Positions 16,236 to 25,712 of a stretch of DNA of 41,673 nt are shown one piece after another. Under the pieces are notes generated by a model, which saw only the letters and a program-made list of their open reading frames with translations, was not told the origin of the DNA and did no database searches. The stretch covers positions 1 to 41,673 of the forward strand of contig CANPXZ010000004.1 in NCBI GenBank assembly GCA_947587485.1, read 5' to 3'. Every line of letters starts with the position of its first letter. Position 1 is the first letter of the stretch. The stretch is from an uncultured Oscillospiraceae bacterium. GTDB lineage: Bacteria; Bacillota; Clostridia; Oscillospirales; Oscillospiraceae. A program made the position numbers and the translations under genes.

Positions 16236-18347
16236 ATGATACTTAAAACAGACTTAGTGCTCAAGATCTTCATGACCTTTGCAACCGTTTTGATTGGGTA
16301 TTTCGTGCTGCGAAAAAAGCTGACTGTTGGACAACTTTTGATCTTTTGCCTGTCTGTCGCCATATTTGCGCTGGCAGCAGATCGCATATCCAAAATAATT
16401 CCGCCGCTGCGGGATAAAATAGTCATCACTGCGCTGGGGGAAAAGAACGAGGCAGCGCAGGCAGACGAGCTGTGGTTTTCCGGCTATACGGTAGACAGCG
16501 AAGTGTTTGAAAATGGAACATCCCTGCAGATCCGTGATGGGAAATGGTTCTGGAGCGGAGAAACGTATGTCTGGAGGAATGAACTGGATCCGCGTCAACC
16601 GGCGGGAACGACTCGGACGATTACAGTCGGTATCCCGGTCGGTTTGCATAGGTCGTTGAACTTCACGATGAACCCGTGGGGAGGAAAGGCTGAAATTGCG
16701 GATAGTCAGGGAAGCGAAGTATATGATTTTTATTCTGAAAAAGAAAGAACAGTAAGTATATCAATCTGTGAAAGTGAAACATCTCTGTTGATTTGGAATT
16801 GGATTCTCCATCTGGCAGTATACGCGATTGTTTTTTTAATATTGTCATATATTACAGCTGCGCTGATTATCCGTCTCAAGCGCGATTCGGTTTGGAGAGA
16901 AAAGCACAGTGGCAAACTGATTTACGGTGGCATTGCGGTATGGGCCTTTGTTCTGATGGCGACGTATGCGGGCAATACGCCGTTCTGGCAGGATGAGTTG
17001 TGGCAGATAACCGGAACCAGTGGGACGATTAAGGAGGCGATCCAGTACTGTCTGGAGGTGCGCGAGGCATCCCCTCCGCTGCCGTTCATTATTTCGACGA
17101 TTTGGTACCATATAGCGCCGTATGGGGAGCAGTGGCTCCTTATGGTATCGACTGTCCCGGTGACGATCGCTGTCTATGCCATGGGGTTGGCGGGCGAACG
17201 GGTCGGAGGCAGGCTGTTTGGGATACTGTCTGTAATCTTTATGGTGACGGTACCGACGTTGTGGGGCAACGTGGCCTATGAATACAGAGCTTATGCGTTC
17301 ATGGTAATGTTCTCAACGCTGACATTGTACAGCTACATCTACCGGAATCAGAATCCAACGTCAAAAAAAGCGAGTGTTTTGTTTGGACTTTCTATGACCG
17401 GCCTGGCAATGAGCCACTACTATGGTATGATAGCGTGCGTCTGTTATTTTGTGGCGGACTGTTTCCTAGTATATTACAAACAGCGATCCTGGAAGGAAGT
17501 GTTCACTTATTTTCTTCCAGGAGGCGTGAGTCTCATATGGCTCGTTCTAGTCGTGATCACTGTAGTCCGGGTCGGGGGAATGCAAGGAGAAGTTGCTTGG
17601 CAACCAGTTCCTTCGGTGGCGCTGGTCAAGGATGTGTTTGATTTTATTACAGGGTATTTCACTTTTGCTTGCTGGGTTTTGTTTGCGGGTGTTGCTGCAT
17701 CGCTGGTGGTCGCTTTTCGGCTTCGGAAAGAAACGTTTACATGGCAGCGGTTTTATGTATCTTTCTGTGGTCTTGCATTTCTCGGAACGATTACAGTGAT
17801 GTACATCTATGGCAATATCAATACAAAACACACGATGTGGCTCAGCAGGTATTTTTTCTTTTTATTACCACAATCCTGTTTTTTGTCAACATGGATAGTG
17901 GGAAAAGGCGCCGAGCTTCTTGGCCGGCAGGAAGAACAGACGGTGCTTATCCAGAAAACGGTATGTCTCTTTATTGCCGTAATCATGGGATTCAACTGTT
18001 GGAGTTATGGCATTAGGGCGCAGTTCATGTTGGAGCCTAATAAAGATGCTGCTGATTGGATATATACACAGATCAATACGATCTTCCTGGATGACACGGT
18101 GATTTTGGCGCCTAAGCATGTGGATGTAGGTTGGGAGAAGTATTACATTGAACGGCAGGGGCGCAGAGATCCGCTACATGTTGTCTGCCAGGCTGATATT
18201 GAAAAAGAAGAACTGCTGGCGTATGATACGGTGTTTACAATTACCCCGCTTCGTGAAGAACTGCAGAGAACCCTGGATGAAATGTATACTCTGGAGGTCG
18301 ATAATACAACGGCAGCAGCAAAACTTTATGTGAGGAATACAGATTAA
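16236..18347 (+). CDS. Beta-module fused to GT-C (GT39/ArnT-like) membrane glycosyltransferase (module copy 4)
   Basis: N-term DKIVITALGEKNEAAQADELWFSGYTVDSEVF...GKWFWSGETYVWR; then TPFWQDELWQ...REASPPLPFIISTIWYHIAPYGE, multi-TM. Confidence 0.7.
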   Translation: MILKTDLVLKIFMTFATVLIGYFVLRKKLTVGQLLIFCLSVAIFALAADRISKIIPPLRDKIVITALGEKNEAAQADELWFSGYTVDSEVFENGTSLQIRDGKWFWSGETYVWRNELDPRQPAGTTRTITVGIPVGLHRSLNFTMNPWGGKAEIADSQGSEVYDFYSEKERTVSISICESETSLLIWNWILHLAVYAIVFLILSYITAALIIRLKRDSVWREKHSGKLIYGGIAVWAFVLMATYAGNTPFWQDELWQITGTSGTIKEAIQYCLEVREASPPLPFIISTIWYHIAPYGEQWLLMVSTVPVTIAVYAMGLAGERVGGRLFGILSVIFMVTVPTLWGNVAYEYRAYAFMVMFSTLTLYSYIYRNQNPTSKKASVLFGLSMTGLAMSHYYGMIACVCYFVADCFLVYYKQRSWKEVFTYFLPGGVSLIWLVLVVITVVRVGGMQGEVAWQPVPSVALVKDVFDFITGYFTFACWVLFAGVAASLVVAFRLRKETFTWQRFYVSFCGLAFLGTITVMYIYGNINTKHTMWLSRYFFFLLPQSCFLSTWIVGKGAELLGRQEEQTVLIQKTVCLFIAVIMGFNCWSYGIRAQFMLEPNKDAADWIYTQINTIFLDDTVILAPKHVDVGWEKYYIERQGRRDPLHVVCQADIEKEELLAYDTVFTITPLREELQRTLDEMYTLEVDNTTAAAKLYVRNTD

Positions 18348-18382
18348 GCATATGCTGCTAAGAAAAGGGATGTGAAACGAAA

Positions 18383-19156
18383 ATGGAATTTAGATCTGTC
18401 AGTATTATTCTGCCGACTTTAAAGGAAACGGATTCTTTTATTCAGGCGGTCTCCATGCTCCTTGATATGAATGATCGGCAAGACATCGAAGAATTTATTG
18501 CTGTGGTCTGCGACCGAACAAAACCAGAGAGTTTTCAGAGTATAGAAAAAGGACGGAAGATCGCAGAGGCGGCTGGCATACCGCTTAAAGTGCTGCATCA
18601 GACACGCCCATTTTTCGGCGGGGCGCTCCAGGATGGGTTTGATGTGGCAAAGGGATCCCATGTTTGCATGGTCACGCCAGACCTTGATACTGCGCCGGAT
18701 AAAGTGCCGGAAATGATCATGCAGGCGAAACAATTTCCGGGAGATATAATCATTGGCTCCCGATGGAAAAAAGGCGGAGGATTTAAAAATTACAGCAGGA
18801 TCAAGAAAATATGGAATTTTTTCTCCCAAAAGTTTTTGGATGTGCTTTATCTATCCACACTCACAGACTTTACGTGGGGAAATCAGTTGACACCGACAAT
18901 ACTTGCGCGTGCGATTTATCATAGGGAAGATAAACATCCGATCAATATTGAACGAGTGGTCATCCCATTGAGGCTAGGCGTCGGCTTCCGTGAAGTCCCG
19001 GCAGTGTGTCACATGATGGATGGAGAGACGGTGAATCCATTAATGGCAAATCTCGCGTATCTACGCCCTGCTTTCCGTTGCCGCTTTGCACGGCGGGAGA
19101 CTTTGGTAAAGCCGGGAATCGACTGGAAGGCGCTTATGAAGGAGCTAAAAGGATAG
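18383..19156 (+). CDS. Glycosyltransferase family 2 (polyprenyl-P-sugar synthase/DPM1-like)
   Basis: VSIILPTLKETDSFIQAVSMLL...GGALQDGFDVAKGSHVCMVTPDLDTAPDKV. Confidence 0.75.
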   Translation: MEFRSVSIILPTLKETDSFIQAVSMLLDMNDRQDIEEFIAVVCDRTKPESFQSIEKGRKIAEAAGIPLKVLHQTRPFFGGALQDGFDVAKGSHVCMVTPDLDTAPDKVPEMIMQAKQFPGDIIIGSRWKKGGGFKNYSRIKKIWNFFSQKFLDVLYLSTLTDFTWGNQLTPTILARAIYHREDKHPINIERVVIPLRLGVGFREVPAVCHMMDGETVNPLMANLAYLRPAFRCRFARRETLVKPGIDWKALMKELKG

Positions 19157-19171
19157 GAGGGTAGGAATGCA

Positions 19172-20173
19172 ATGGAACAAACGGCAAAGATCTATGTGGC
19201 TGGACATACAGGGTTGTTTGGTTCAGCGCTTGTTCGCGCACTGGAGAAAAGAGGATTTGCAAATATAGTTACGCGCACCCATGCCGATCTTGATTTGACA
19301 GACGGCGCCGACACAATGGCCTTCTTTAAAACGGAAAGGCCGGATTATGTTTTTGTGGCAGCGGCTAAAGTGGGGGGCATTCAGGCAAATAATCTGTATA
19401 TGGCGGATTTTGCCATGGAGAATTTGCTTATTACCTGTAATGTGCTGCGCGCCGCCCACGAGGTGGGAGTGAAAAAACTTCTTTATCTTGGCTCTTCCTG
19501 TATTTACCCGAGAGAAGCAGATCAGCCAGTGAAGGAGGAGTATTTACTGACTGGTTTGCCGGAACCTACAAATGAAGGCTATGCCGTCGCAAAGATCGCA
19601 GGCGTGCGGATGTGCGATTACTATAAGCGGCAGTATAATGACGATTTTATAAGCTGCATACCTGCTAACGTATACGGGGAAAATGATAACTTTGATTCAC
19701 AGAACAGCCATGTGATACCGGCGCTGCTTCAGAGATTCCATCAGGCAAAGAAGGAACGGGCACCTTATATTGAGATATGGGGCACGGGCAGCGCAGAACG
19801 GGAATTCATGTATATTGATGATGGCGCCGATGCATGCCTCTATGTTATGGAGCACTATAATGGACCGAGGACTATCAATATTGGAATGGGCCGCACAACT
19901 TCGATCCGTGAACTTGCTGAGCAGATTCGCAAGGTAGTCGGATATGAAGGAGAGATCCGTTACGACACTACCAAACCGGATGGCATGCCGCGCAGGCTGC
20001 TGGAGAGCAGCAAGATCACAAATCTGGGCTGGGCGCCGCGTATCGAATTGGCGGACGGATTGGAGAAAACATACCGTTGGTATTTGAATAAGCTTGCGGA
20101 TAAAGAGGATCGCGTCAGAAAGGAGATCGACATGAATAAGGACGATAAGGTTTTTGTGGGGGGGTTGGAGTAG
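19172..20173 (+). CDS. GDP-L-fucose synthase-like SDR; C-term reads through into the start of the next gene
   Basis: AKIYVAGHTGLFGSALVRALEKRG...AAKVGGIQANN...GSSCIYPREADQPVKEE; ends ...KEIDMNKDDKVFVGGLE* just after the G7 tract. Confidence 0.8.
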   Translation: MEQTAKIYVAGHTGLFGSALVRALEKRGFANIVTRTHADLDLTDGADTMAFFKTERPDYVFVAAAKVGGIQANNLYMADFAMENLLITCNVLRAAHEVGVKKLLYLGSSCIYPREADQPVKEEYLLTGLPEPTNEGYAVAKIAGVRMCDYYKRQYNDDFISCIPANVYGENDNFDSQNSHVIPALLQRFHQAKKERAPYIEIWGTGSAEREFMYIDDGADACLYVMEHYNGPRTINIGMGRTTSIRELAEQIRKVVGYEGEIRYDTTKPDGMPRRLLESSKITNLGWAPRIELADGLEKTYRWYLNKLADKEDRVRKEIDMNKDDKVFVGGLE

Positions 20174-21063
20174 CAGGTACTGCAATTGTGCGATTGTTAC
20201 AAAAAAACGGCTATATTAACATTTTGGCTCCAACTCATAGGGAGTTGGATCTGGGTTCCAGCGAACAGGTGAGCCGCTTCTTTCATGATAACAGACCGCA
20301 GTATGTGTTTTATACGGCGGCCAAGATGGGTGGCATCACTTACCGGAACGCACACCCCGCAGAGCTTTTGCTGGAGAATCTGCAAATGCAGGTCAACGTG
20401 ATCCAATATGCACATGAGTATGGCGTAAAGCGTTTGCAGTTTATGAGCAGTGACTTCATTTATCCAGAGAAGACAGCAGACGGCACATTGCGGGAGGAAG
20501 ACTTTTTGAACGGTCTTCCCAGCAGAAGAGATTTTCCATACAGTTTGGCAAAGATCGTTGGGGTAAAGTTGTGTGACTATTATCGTGAAGAATATGGCGA
20601 CAGTTTTTTTACAGTCGTACCTTGTGCGTTTTTTGGTATAGACTCGTCATTTGATGTTGAACGGGCAAATGTGGTGGCGTCATTGATGAGACGAATGCAC
20701 GAAGCTAAGGAATCTGGCACGCGGGAATTTGTCTTATGGGGCACAGGGAAACCGGTCAAGGAATTCCTATTCAGTGACGATTTGGCTTCAGCCTGTGTTC
20801 TGCTGATGGAGCAGGATGCATGTGAGGGGCTTTACAATATTGGCTCGGGTTCTGGCGGCATTTCCATTATGTCGCTGGCAGAGAGCATCAGAGAAGTAGT
20901 TGGGTATAAAGGCAGAATCGTCTGTGATCCATCTATGCCGGATGGCGTCCCCCGCAGAGTTCCGGACTCTACGCGCTTGCGGTCGCTGGGATGGAGACCG
21001 TTATACGATCTACAAACGGCACTCCAGTTGACGTACGATCATTTTATTAAGTCATGCGCGTGA
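20132..21063 (+). CDS. Second GDP-L-fucose synthase-like SDR, frameshifted at a G7 tract in the Rossmann GxxGxxG coding region
   Basis: AGGAGA RBS, ATG 20132; G8 gives MNKDDKVFVGGVGVAGTAIVRLLQKNGYINILAPTHRELDL...AAKMGGITYRNAHP...SSDFIYPEK. Confidence 0.7.
20158..20164 (+). repeat. Homopolymer G7
   Basis: tttttgtGGGGGGGttggagtag (run follows 'gt'). Confidence 0.95.
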
Positions 21064-21103
21064 GCAAATATCAAATATCATTAATAATGCGGAGGGAATA
21101 CAT

Positions 21104-22327
21104 ATGAAAGTCTTGATTTTGGGCGCCGGCGCAGCTGGATTGACACTGGGGAACAGGCTGGTGGATAAAGGGATTGATTCATTTTTGATCCTTGAGAAGG
21201 AAACGGAACCGGGGGGCCTTTGCCGCTCCATAGAGTTTGAGGGCGAGCCGATCGATATTGGTGGACCGCACTATTTGGATCATCGTTCTGAAAAAGTGTT
21301 GAACTACTTGTTTGGCTTCATGCCCAAGGACGAGTGGAATCTCTATGAGAGGGACAGCAGAATACTGGTGAATGGGCAGCTCATCAACAGCCCGTTTGAA
21401 GCAAATCTATGGCAAATGGATCTGGATAGCCAAGTTGGCTATCTGGAGTCTATTTCTGCAGCCGGGTGCAACACGGGGGCCAATGCGCCGGAGAGCTTTA
21501 AGAACTGGATATATTGGAAACTCGGTAAACGTATAGCTGATGATTATATGATCCCTTATAACTCCAAACTCTATGGAGACAATCTGGACGCCATGGGAAC
21601 ATACTGGCTATATAAATTGCCAAGCGTCTCATTCCGGGAGACGCTGTTGAGTTGCCTGCAAAAGAGAGCGTATGGTACACAGCCATGCGTGGCAGAGTTT
21701 TATTATCCCAAGAAAACGGGCTTTGGAGAATTGTGGCGCAGAATGGCGGATCGGCTGGAGGGGCATATCTTCTGCAATCAGAGCGTCAGTTATATTGATA
21801 TGGATCGCAAGACCGTGAAGACGAAGACAGGCGAAACATATCAGGCGGATATTATTATTACCACGATCCCTTGGAGATGCTTTGATGAAATAGACGGGCT
21901 GCCAAAGGAACTGAAGGAAGGATTGAAAAGCCTGAAGTATGTGGCTATAGAGAACCGGTATATCAACGATGACGTGGATACGCAGGCGCAGTGGGTGTAT
22001 TTCCCGGATATGAAACTGCCCTACCATAGAGCGACTATCCGTAAAAATGTTTGGCCGACTATGCATGGCATGATAATTGAGATCAATCAAAATAGAGTGA
22101 AGCTCATACCGGATGATATGCCGTATAACTATAAGTTTGCTAATGAGTATGCCTATCCGGTCAATACGATTGGCAAGCCGGAGCTTATGAAATCTGTGCT
22201 GGCATATGCGGGGCAAAAACAAGTATATGGTCTTGGCAGGTGGGGAGAGCATCAGCACCACAATTCTGATGTGGTCGTTGAATTGGCAATGGATTTTGTG
22301 GATAAAGTGGCGGAGAAGATCATATGA
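21104..22327 (+). CDS. FAD/NAD(P)-dependent oxidoreductase, protoporphyrinogen oxidase/UDP-galactopyranose mutase-like
   Basis: MKVLILGAGAAGLTLGNRLVDKG...LEKETEPGGLCRS...DIGGPHYLDHRSEKVL. Confidence 0.75.
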   Translation: MKVLILGAGAAGLTLGNRLVDKGIDSFLILEKETEPGGLCRSIEFEGEPIDIGGPHYLDHRSEKVLNYLFGFMPKDEWNLYERDSRILVNGQLINSPFEANLWQMDLDSQVGYLESISAAGCNTGANAPESFKNWIYWKLGKRIADDYMIPYNSKLYGDNLDAMGTYWLYKLPSVSFRETLLSCLQKRAYGTQPCVAEFYYPKKTGFGELWRRMADRLEGHIFCNQSVSYIDMDRKTVKTKTGETYQADIIITTIPWRCFDEIDGLPKELKEGLKSLKYVAIENRYINDDVDTQAQWVYFPDMKLPYHRATIRKNVWPTMHGMIIEINQNRVKLIPDDMPYNYKFANEYAYPVNTIGKPELMKSVLAYAGQKQVYGLGRWGEHQHHNSDVVVELAMDFVDKVAEKII

Positions 22328-23100
22328 GATTTGAAAATGTTTCAGTAATCATTCCTACGCTGCGAGAAACAGAATCATTTCTCCAGACAATAGATACGAT
22401 CTTGGATAGTTGCGAGCATCAGGATTTGAAAGAATTTCTCATAATGGTTTGCGACGCGACTACCGAGCGATCTATGGAATATATTCTCAGATGCAAAGCT
22501 CGAGTTGAATCTATGGGGATCTGTTTCCGCATAGAGCGTCAACAGCGGCCGTACTTAGGCGGAGCGCTGGTCGATGGTTTTTTGGCGGCAAAAGGCTCAC
22601 ATCTTGTAGTCGAAACTGCAGATCTGAACACGGCGCCGGAAAACTTGGCGTCTATGATCGAACTTGCAAAGCAGTATCCCATGGATGTGATATCATGCTC
22701 CCGATGGCTTAAGGGAAGCGGTTTTGAAAACTATCAGTTTGTCAAGAGAGCTTGGAATTATTGCTCGCAGAAGCTATTGCAAGCGCTTTATATGACGCGC
22801 TTGAGCGATTTCACTTGGGGGACGCATTTGGTGCCGTCTGCACTTTACCAAGCCATTGATTTTCAGGAGAGAAAGCACCCGATCGCAGTGGAGGAGGCAG
22901 TGATTCCTTTGCGCTTGGGTATTGCGTTTCATGAGATTCCTGGAATATGTCATGTTGACGAGAGCGATGTCTCTGTGCAGCCGCTTTGGGCAAACGTTCT
23001 CTATTTGCGGCCAGCGTTCAAGTGGCGGTTCGCAAAGAAGGAAAAAATGCTGCGCAAAGGCGTCGATTATGATGATTTGATAAACAGGCTGAGAGGATAA
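22324..23100 (+). CDS. Glycosyltransferase family 2 (paralogue of 18383-19156)
   Basis: VSVIIPTLRETESFLQTIDTILDSC...GGALVDGFLAAKGSHLVVETADLNTAPENL. Confidence 0.75.
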   Translation: MRFENVSVIIPTLRETESFLQTIDTILDSCEHQDLKEFLIMVCDATTERSMEYILRCKARVESMGICFRIERQQRPYLGGALVDGFLAAKGSHLVVETADLNTAPENLASMIELAKQYPMDVISCSRWLKGSGFENYQFVKRAWNYCSQKLLQALYMTRLSDFTWGTHLVPSALYQAIDFQERKHPIAVEEAVIPLRLGIAFHEIPGICHVDESDVSVQPLWANVLYLRPAFKWRFAKKEKMLRKGVDYDDLINRLRG

Positions 23101-23184
23101 AGCATCAATACCTATTGTAATTATTCCGGAAAAGGAGCGCAGGTCGGTGCAACCGCGTGAGGTAAGTTGGCATAGGGTAGAGAG

Positions 23185-24336
23185 GTGGAATTGGTGGAGC
23201 TTTCTGTAGTGATGTTGGCGTATCATGGGGATGAGAGTCTGAGGCGGTTTTTTCCGGAAGTGAAAAAAGTGATCGGGACGATGGATGTTGATTCGGTTGA
23301 GTATTTGATTGTTGATTCAGCTAATCCGGCAGTTGATACCGAGGGTGTATGCAGGGAGTTGGGCGTTCGCTATGTCAAACAGGAAGAATTTGGCTATGGT
23401 GGAGCATACCGAACTGCCATCCGGCATGCACAGGGCGGATCGGTTCTGATTCTAGATACCGATGGTTCTCAGAGCATTGATCAGATCCCCAGGATGTATC
23501 AGGAACTGAAGGCCGGCGCTGATGTGGTGCTCGGATCGTATGTTTCAGGTGAAAAGACTGATGAGCCAAGATTACCCCGAATCATGTCCAGAATGTTGAG
23601 CTTTTTTTCCCGGCTTGGGATCGGTGTCAACATACGTGATTTCTCAGGCAGTTTGAGACTTTATCATACGGAGGATCTGCAACGGCTTCACTTGGTTAGT
23701 GAGGACGTAAATATATTAGGAGAACTGATTCTTAAGTTAGAACTGTCAAAAGGAAATGCTATTGTTACAAAAGAAGTCCCGATCTCCTATCTGAGAAGGA
23801 TCGAAGACGGATCGAAATATTCCCTGATCAGGTTCGTCATATCTTTTGGACGAATGTTGGTATATTCGATGGTTTTACGGTTCCTGGCTAGAGGAGGGTA
23901 CTGTACGCAAAAGCATGATCCGCGTGCACAGACGATAACTGATCTGCTATTTTATGGCATAGTAGGAGCTATGACAGCGGCAGTCAATCTTGTGGTATAT
24001 TTTCTTCTGGAAAATGTCGTGCATTATCTGTTCGCTAATGCAATTGCGTGGATAATCTCTGTTTTGTTTGCTTTTATAACAAACAAAACGATAGCATTCA
24101 ATAATTGGGATTGGGATCACATCGCCTTAGTAAAAGAATTCATAGGGTTTGTGACTTCGAGGCTTATTACTGGCGCTTTGGATATGCTGATGCTTTGGTT
24201 GATGGTAGATTTGGCGGCGATGGGCGGTTCCCTCCCGAAATTCTTGGACGCAATCACCGTGATCATTTTGAATTATGTATTCGGAAAGTATGTTTTTAAA
24301 GAAAAAAAGGAACGGAGCTCTGAGCAAGAGCGGTAA
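23185..24336 (+). CDS. GT2 (DPM1-like) fused to GtrA-like membrane domain
   Basis: ELSVVMLAYHGDESLRRFFPEV...LILDTDGSQSIDQIPRM; C-term YGIVGAMTAAVNLVVYFLL...FAFITNKTIAFNN...NYVFGKYVFKEKK; GTG start. Confidence 0.8.
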   Translation: MELVELSVVMLAYHGDESLRRFFPEVKKVIGTMDVDSVEYLIVDSANPAVDTEGVCRELGVRYVKQEEFGYGGAYRTAIRHAQGGSVLILDTDGSQSIDQIPRMYQELKAGADVVLGSYVSGEKTDEPRLPRIMSRMLSFFSRLGIGVNIRDFSGSLRLYHTEDLQRLHLVSEDVNILGELILKLELSKGNAIVTKEVPISYLRRIEDGSKYSLIRFVISFGRMLVYSMVLRFLARGGYCTQKHDPRAQTITDLLFYGIVGAMTAAVNLVVYFLLENVVHYLFANAIAWIISVLFAFITNKTIAFNNWDWDHIALVKEFIGFVTSRLITGALDMLMLWLMVDLAAMGGSLPKFLDAITVIILNYVFGKYVFKEKKERSSEQER

Positions 24337-24523
24337 TTACAGGATTAAAGTTTGTGCGGAGGATGAGACAAGAGCGGGACGATATGAATAAGAGTTTTTC
24401 CTTTGCAGTCTGAACTGATCGTGGCTGATAGGTCAGAAGAGCGGTTTGCGCGCATCCAGGCGGCTATTGACGAAAACCTGGGACGCGTGTAATATAGAAA
24501 AACAAAACCGGAGGAGTGACATT

Positions 24524-25690
24524 ATGTTAAACATACCACTGATGAAAAATAACATCCTGCCTGAAGATATAGAGGCTCTCGTCACGTTTTTGCGTACAGA
24601 AGATCGGCTGACGAATGGACCGAAGGTCGTGGAATTTGAGAAAGCGTGGAGTGAATGGCTGGGTGTGAAGCACAGTTTGTTCGTTAATTCCGGAGCTTCT
24701 GCGAATCTAATTACCATGGCGGTCATCCGGGATCTGTATGGCCCTGGCGAAGTCATCGTGCCGCCCATTACTTGGAGCAGCGATATAACCTCTGTTTTTG
24801 CCGCGGGATTGACGCCGGTGTTTGCTGATGTAAACGTGAGTAATATGGCCATGGACGAGGAAGAGATAATCTCGCATTTGAGTGAGAATACCCGTGCGGT
24901 GTTCTTGACCCATGTGCTGGGTTTCAATGGCCTGTCACAGCGGCTCTTGGAAGAGCTGAAGGCACGGAATATCCCTCTGATCGAGGATGTATGCGAGTCC
25001 CATGGCGCGAGTATGGGAGGAAAGAAGTGCGGCACCTTTGGCTTGGCGTCTAATTTCTCTTTTTACTATGCACATCATATGAGCACGATTGAAGGCGGTA
25101 TGATCTGCACGGATGACGATGGGTTTTATCAAATGTGCCGAATGTATCGCAGCCATGGTATGGTGCGGGAATTGACGGATGAAAATATGAAACGCGAATA
25201 TGCGGAGAAGCATCCGGATCTCCGACCGGAGTTTCTGTTTGCGGTACCCGGATATAATATGCGTAGTACAGAACTGAACGCTGTGATGGGGCTTAGCCAG
25301 TTGCCCCGCTTGGATGCAAACAATGCACGCCGAGTGGAAAATTTGAAGCTTTTCATCAGTCATTTGGATCCGGAGAAATACTTTACAGATTTTGCGATGG
25401 AGGGCGCCGTCAATTATGCGTTCGTGGTTTTGCTGTGTCATCCCAGTGAGGAGAAGTTCCAAGCGTTGACAGATATGCTGCGTGCCGAGAATGTGGAATT
25501 CAGAAGAGGGACGGCAGGTGGTGGAAACATGGCCAGGCAGCCATTTGTGCGTCAGAGAATGCCAGGGTTTAACCCCGCTTCGCTCAAAAATGCAGATATC
25601 ATCCATTTTTATGGGCTTTATACCGGAAACTATCCGACGTTGGAAAAAGAGAAAATATTGGGGCTTTGTGAGTGCCTCAACAGTCTATAA
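24524..25690 (+). CDS. DegT/StrS-fold PLP enzyme, ColD-like sugar 3-dehydratase (His in place of PLP Lys)
   Basis: NGPKVVEFEKAWSEWLGVKHSLFVNSGASANL...IEDVCESHG...SFYYAHHMSTIEGGMICTDD. Confidence 0.8.
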   Translation: MLNIPLMKNNILPEDIEALVTFLRTEDRLTNGPKVVEFEKAWSEWLGVKHSLFVNSGASANLITMAVIRDLYGPGEVIVPPITWSSDITSVFAAGLTPVFADVNVSNMAMDEEEIISHLSENTRAVFLTHVLGFNGLSQRLLEELKARNIPLIEDVCESHGASMGGKKCGTFGLASNFSFYYAHHMSTIEGGMICTDDDGFYQMCRMYRSHGMVRELTDENMKREYAEKHPDLRPEFLFAVPGYNMRSTELNAVMGLSQLPRLDANNARRVENLKLFISHLDPEKYFTDFAMEGAVNYAFVVLLCHPSEEKFQALTDMLRAENVEFRRGTAGGGNMARQPFVRQRMPGFNPASLKNADIIHFYGLYTGNYPTLEKEKILGLCECLNSL

Positions 25691-25712
25691 ATCGAGAGGT
25701 GCCTGGAGAAAG

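Noticed and set aside
24360-24492. Short ORFs MNKSFSFAV* and LIVADRSEERFARIQAAIDENLGRV* between 23185-24336 and the ColD-like gene
   Set aside because: Too short and without recognisable family; possibly a gene remnant but not supportable.
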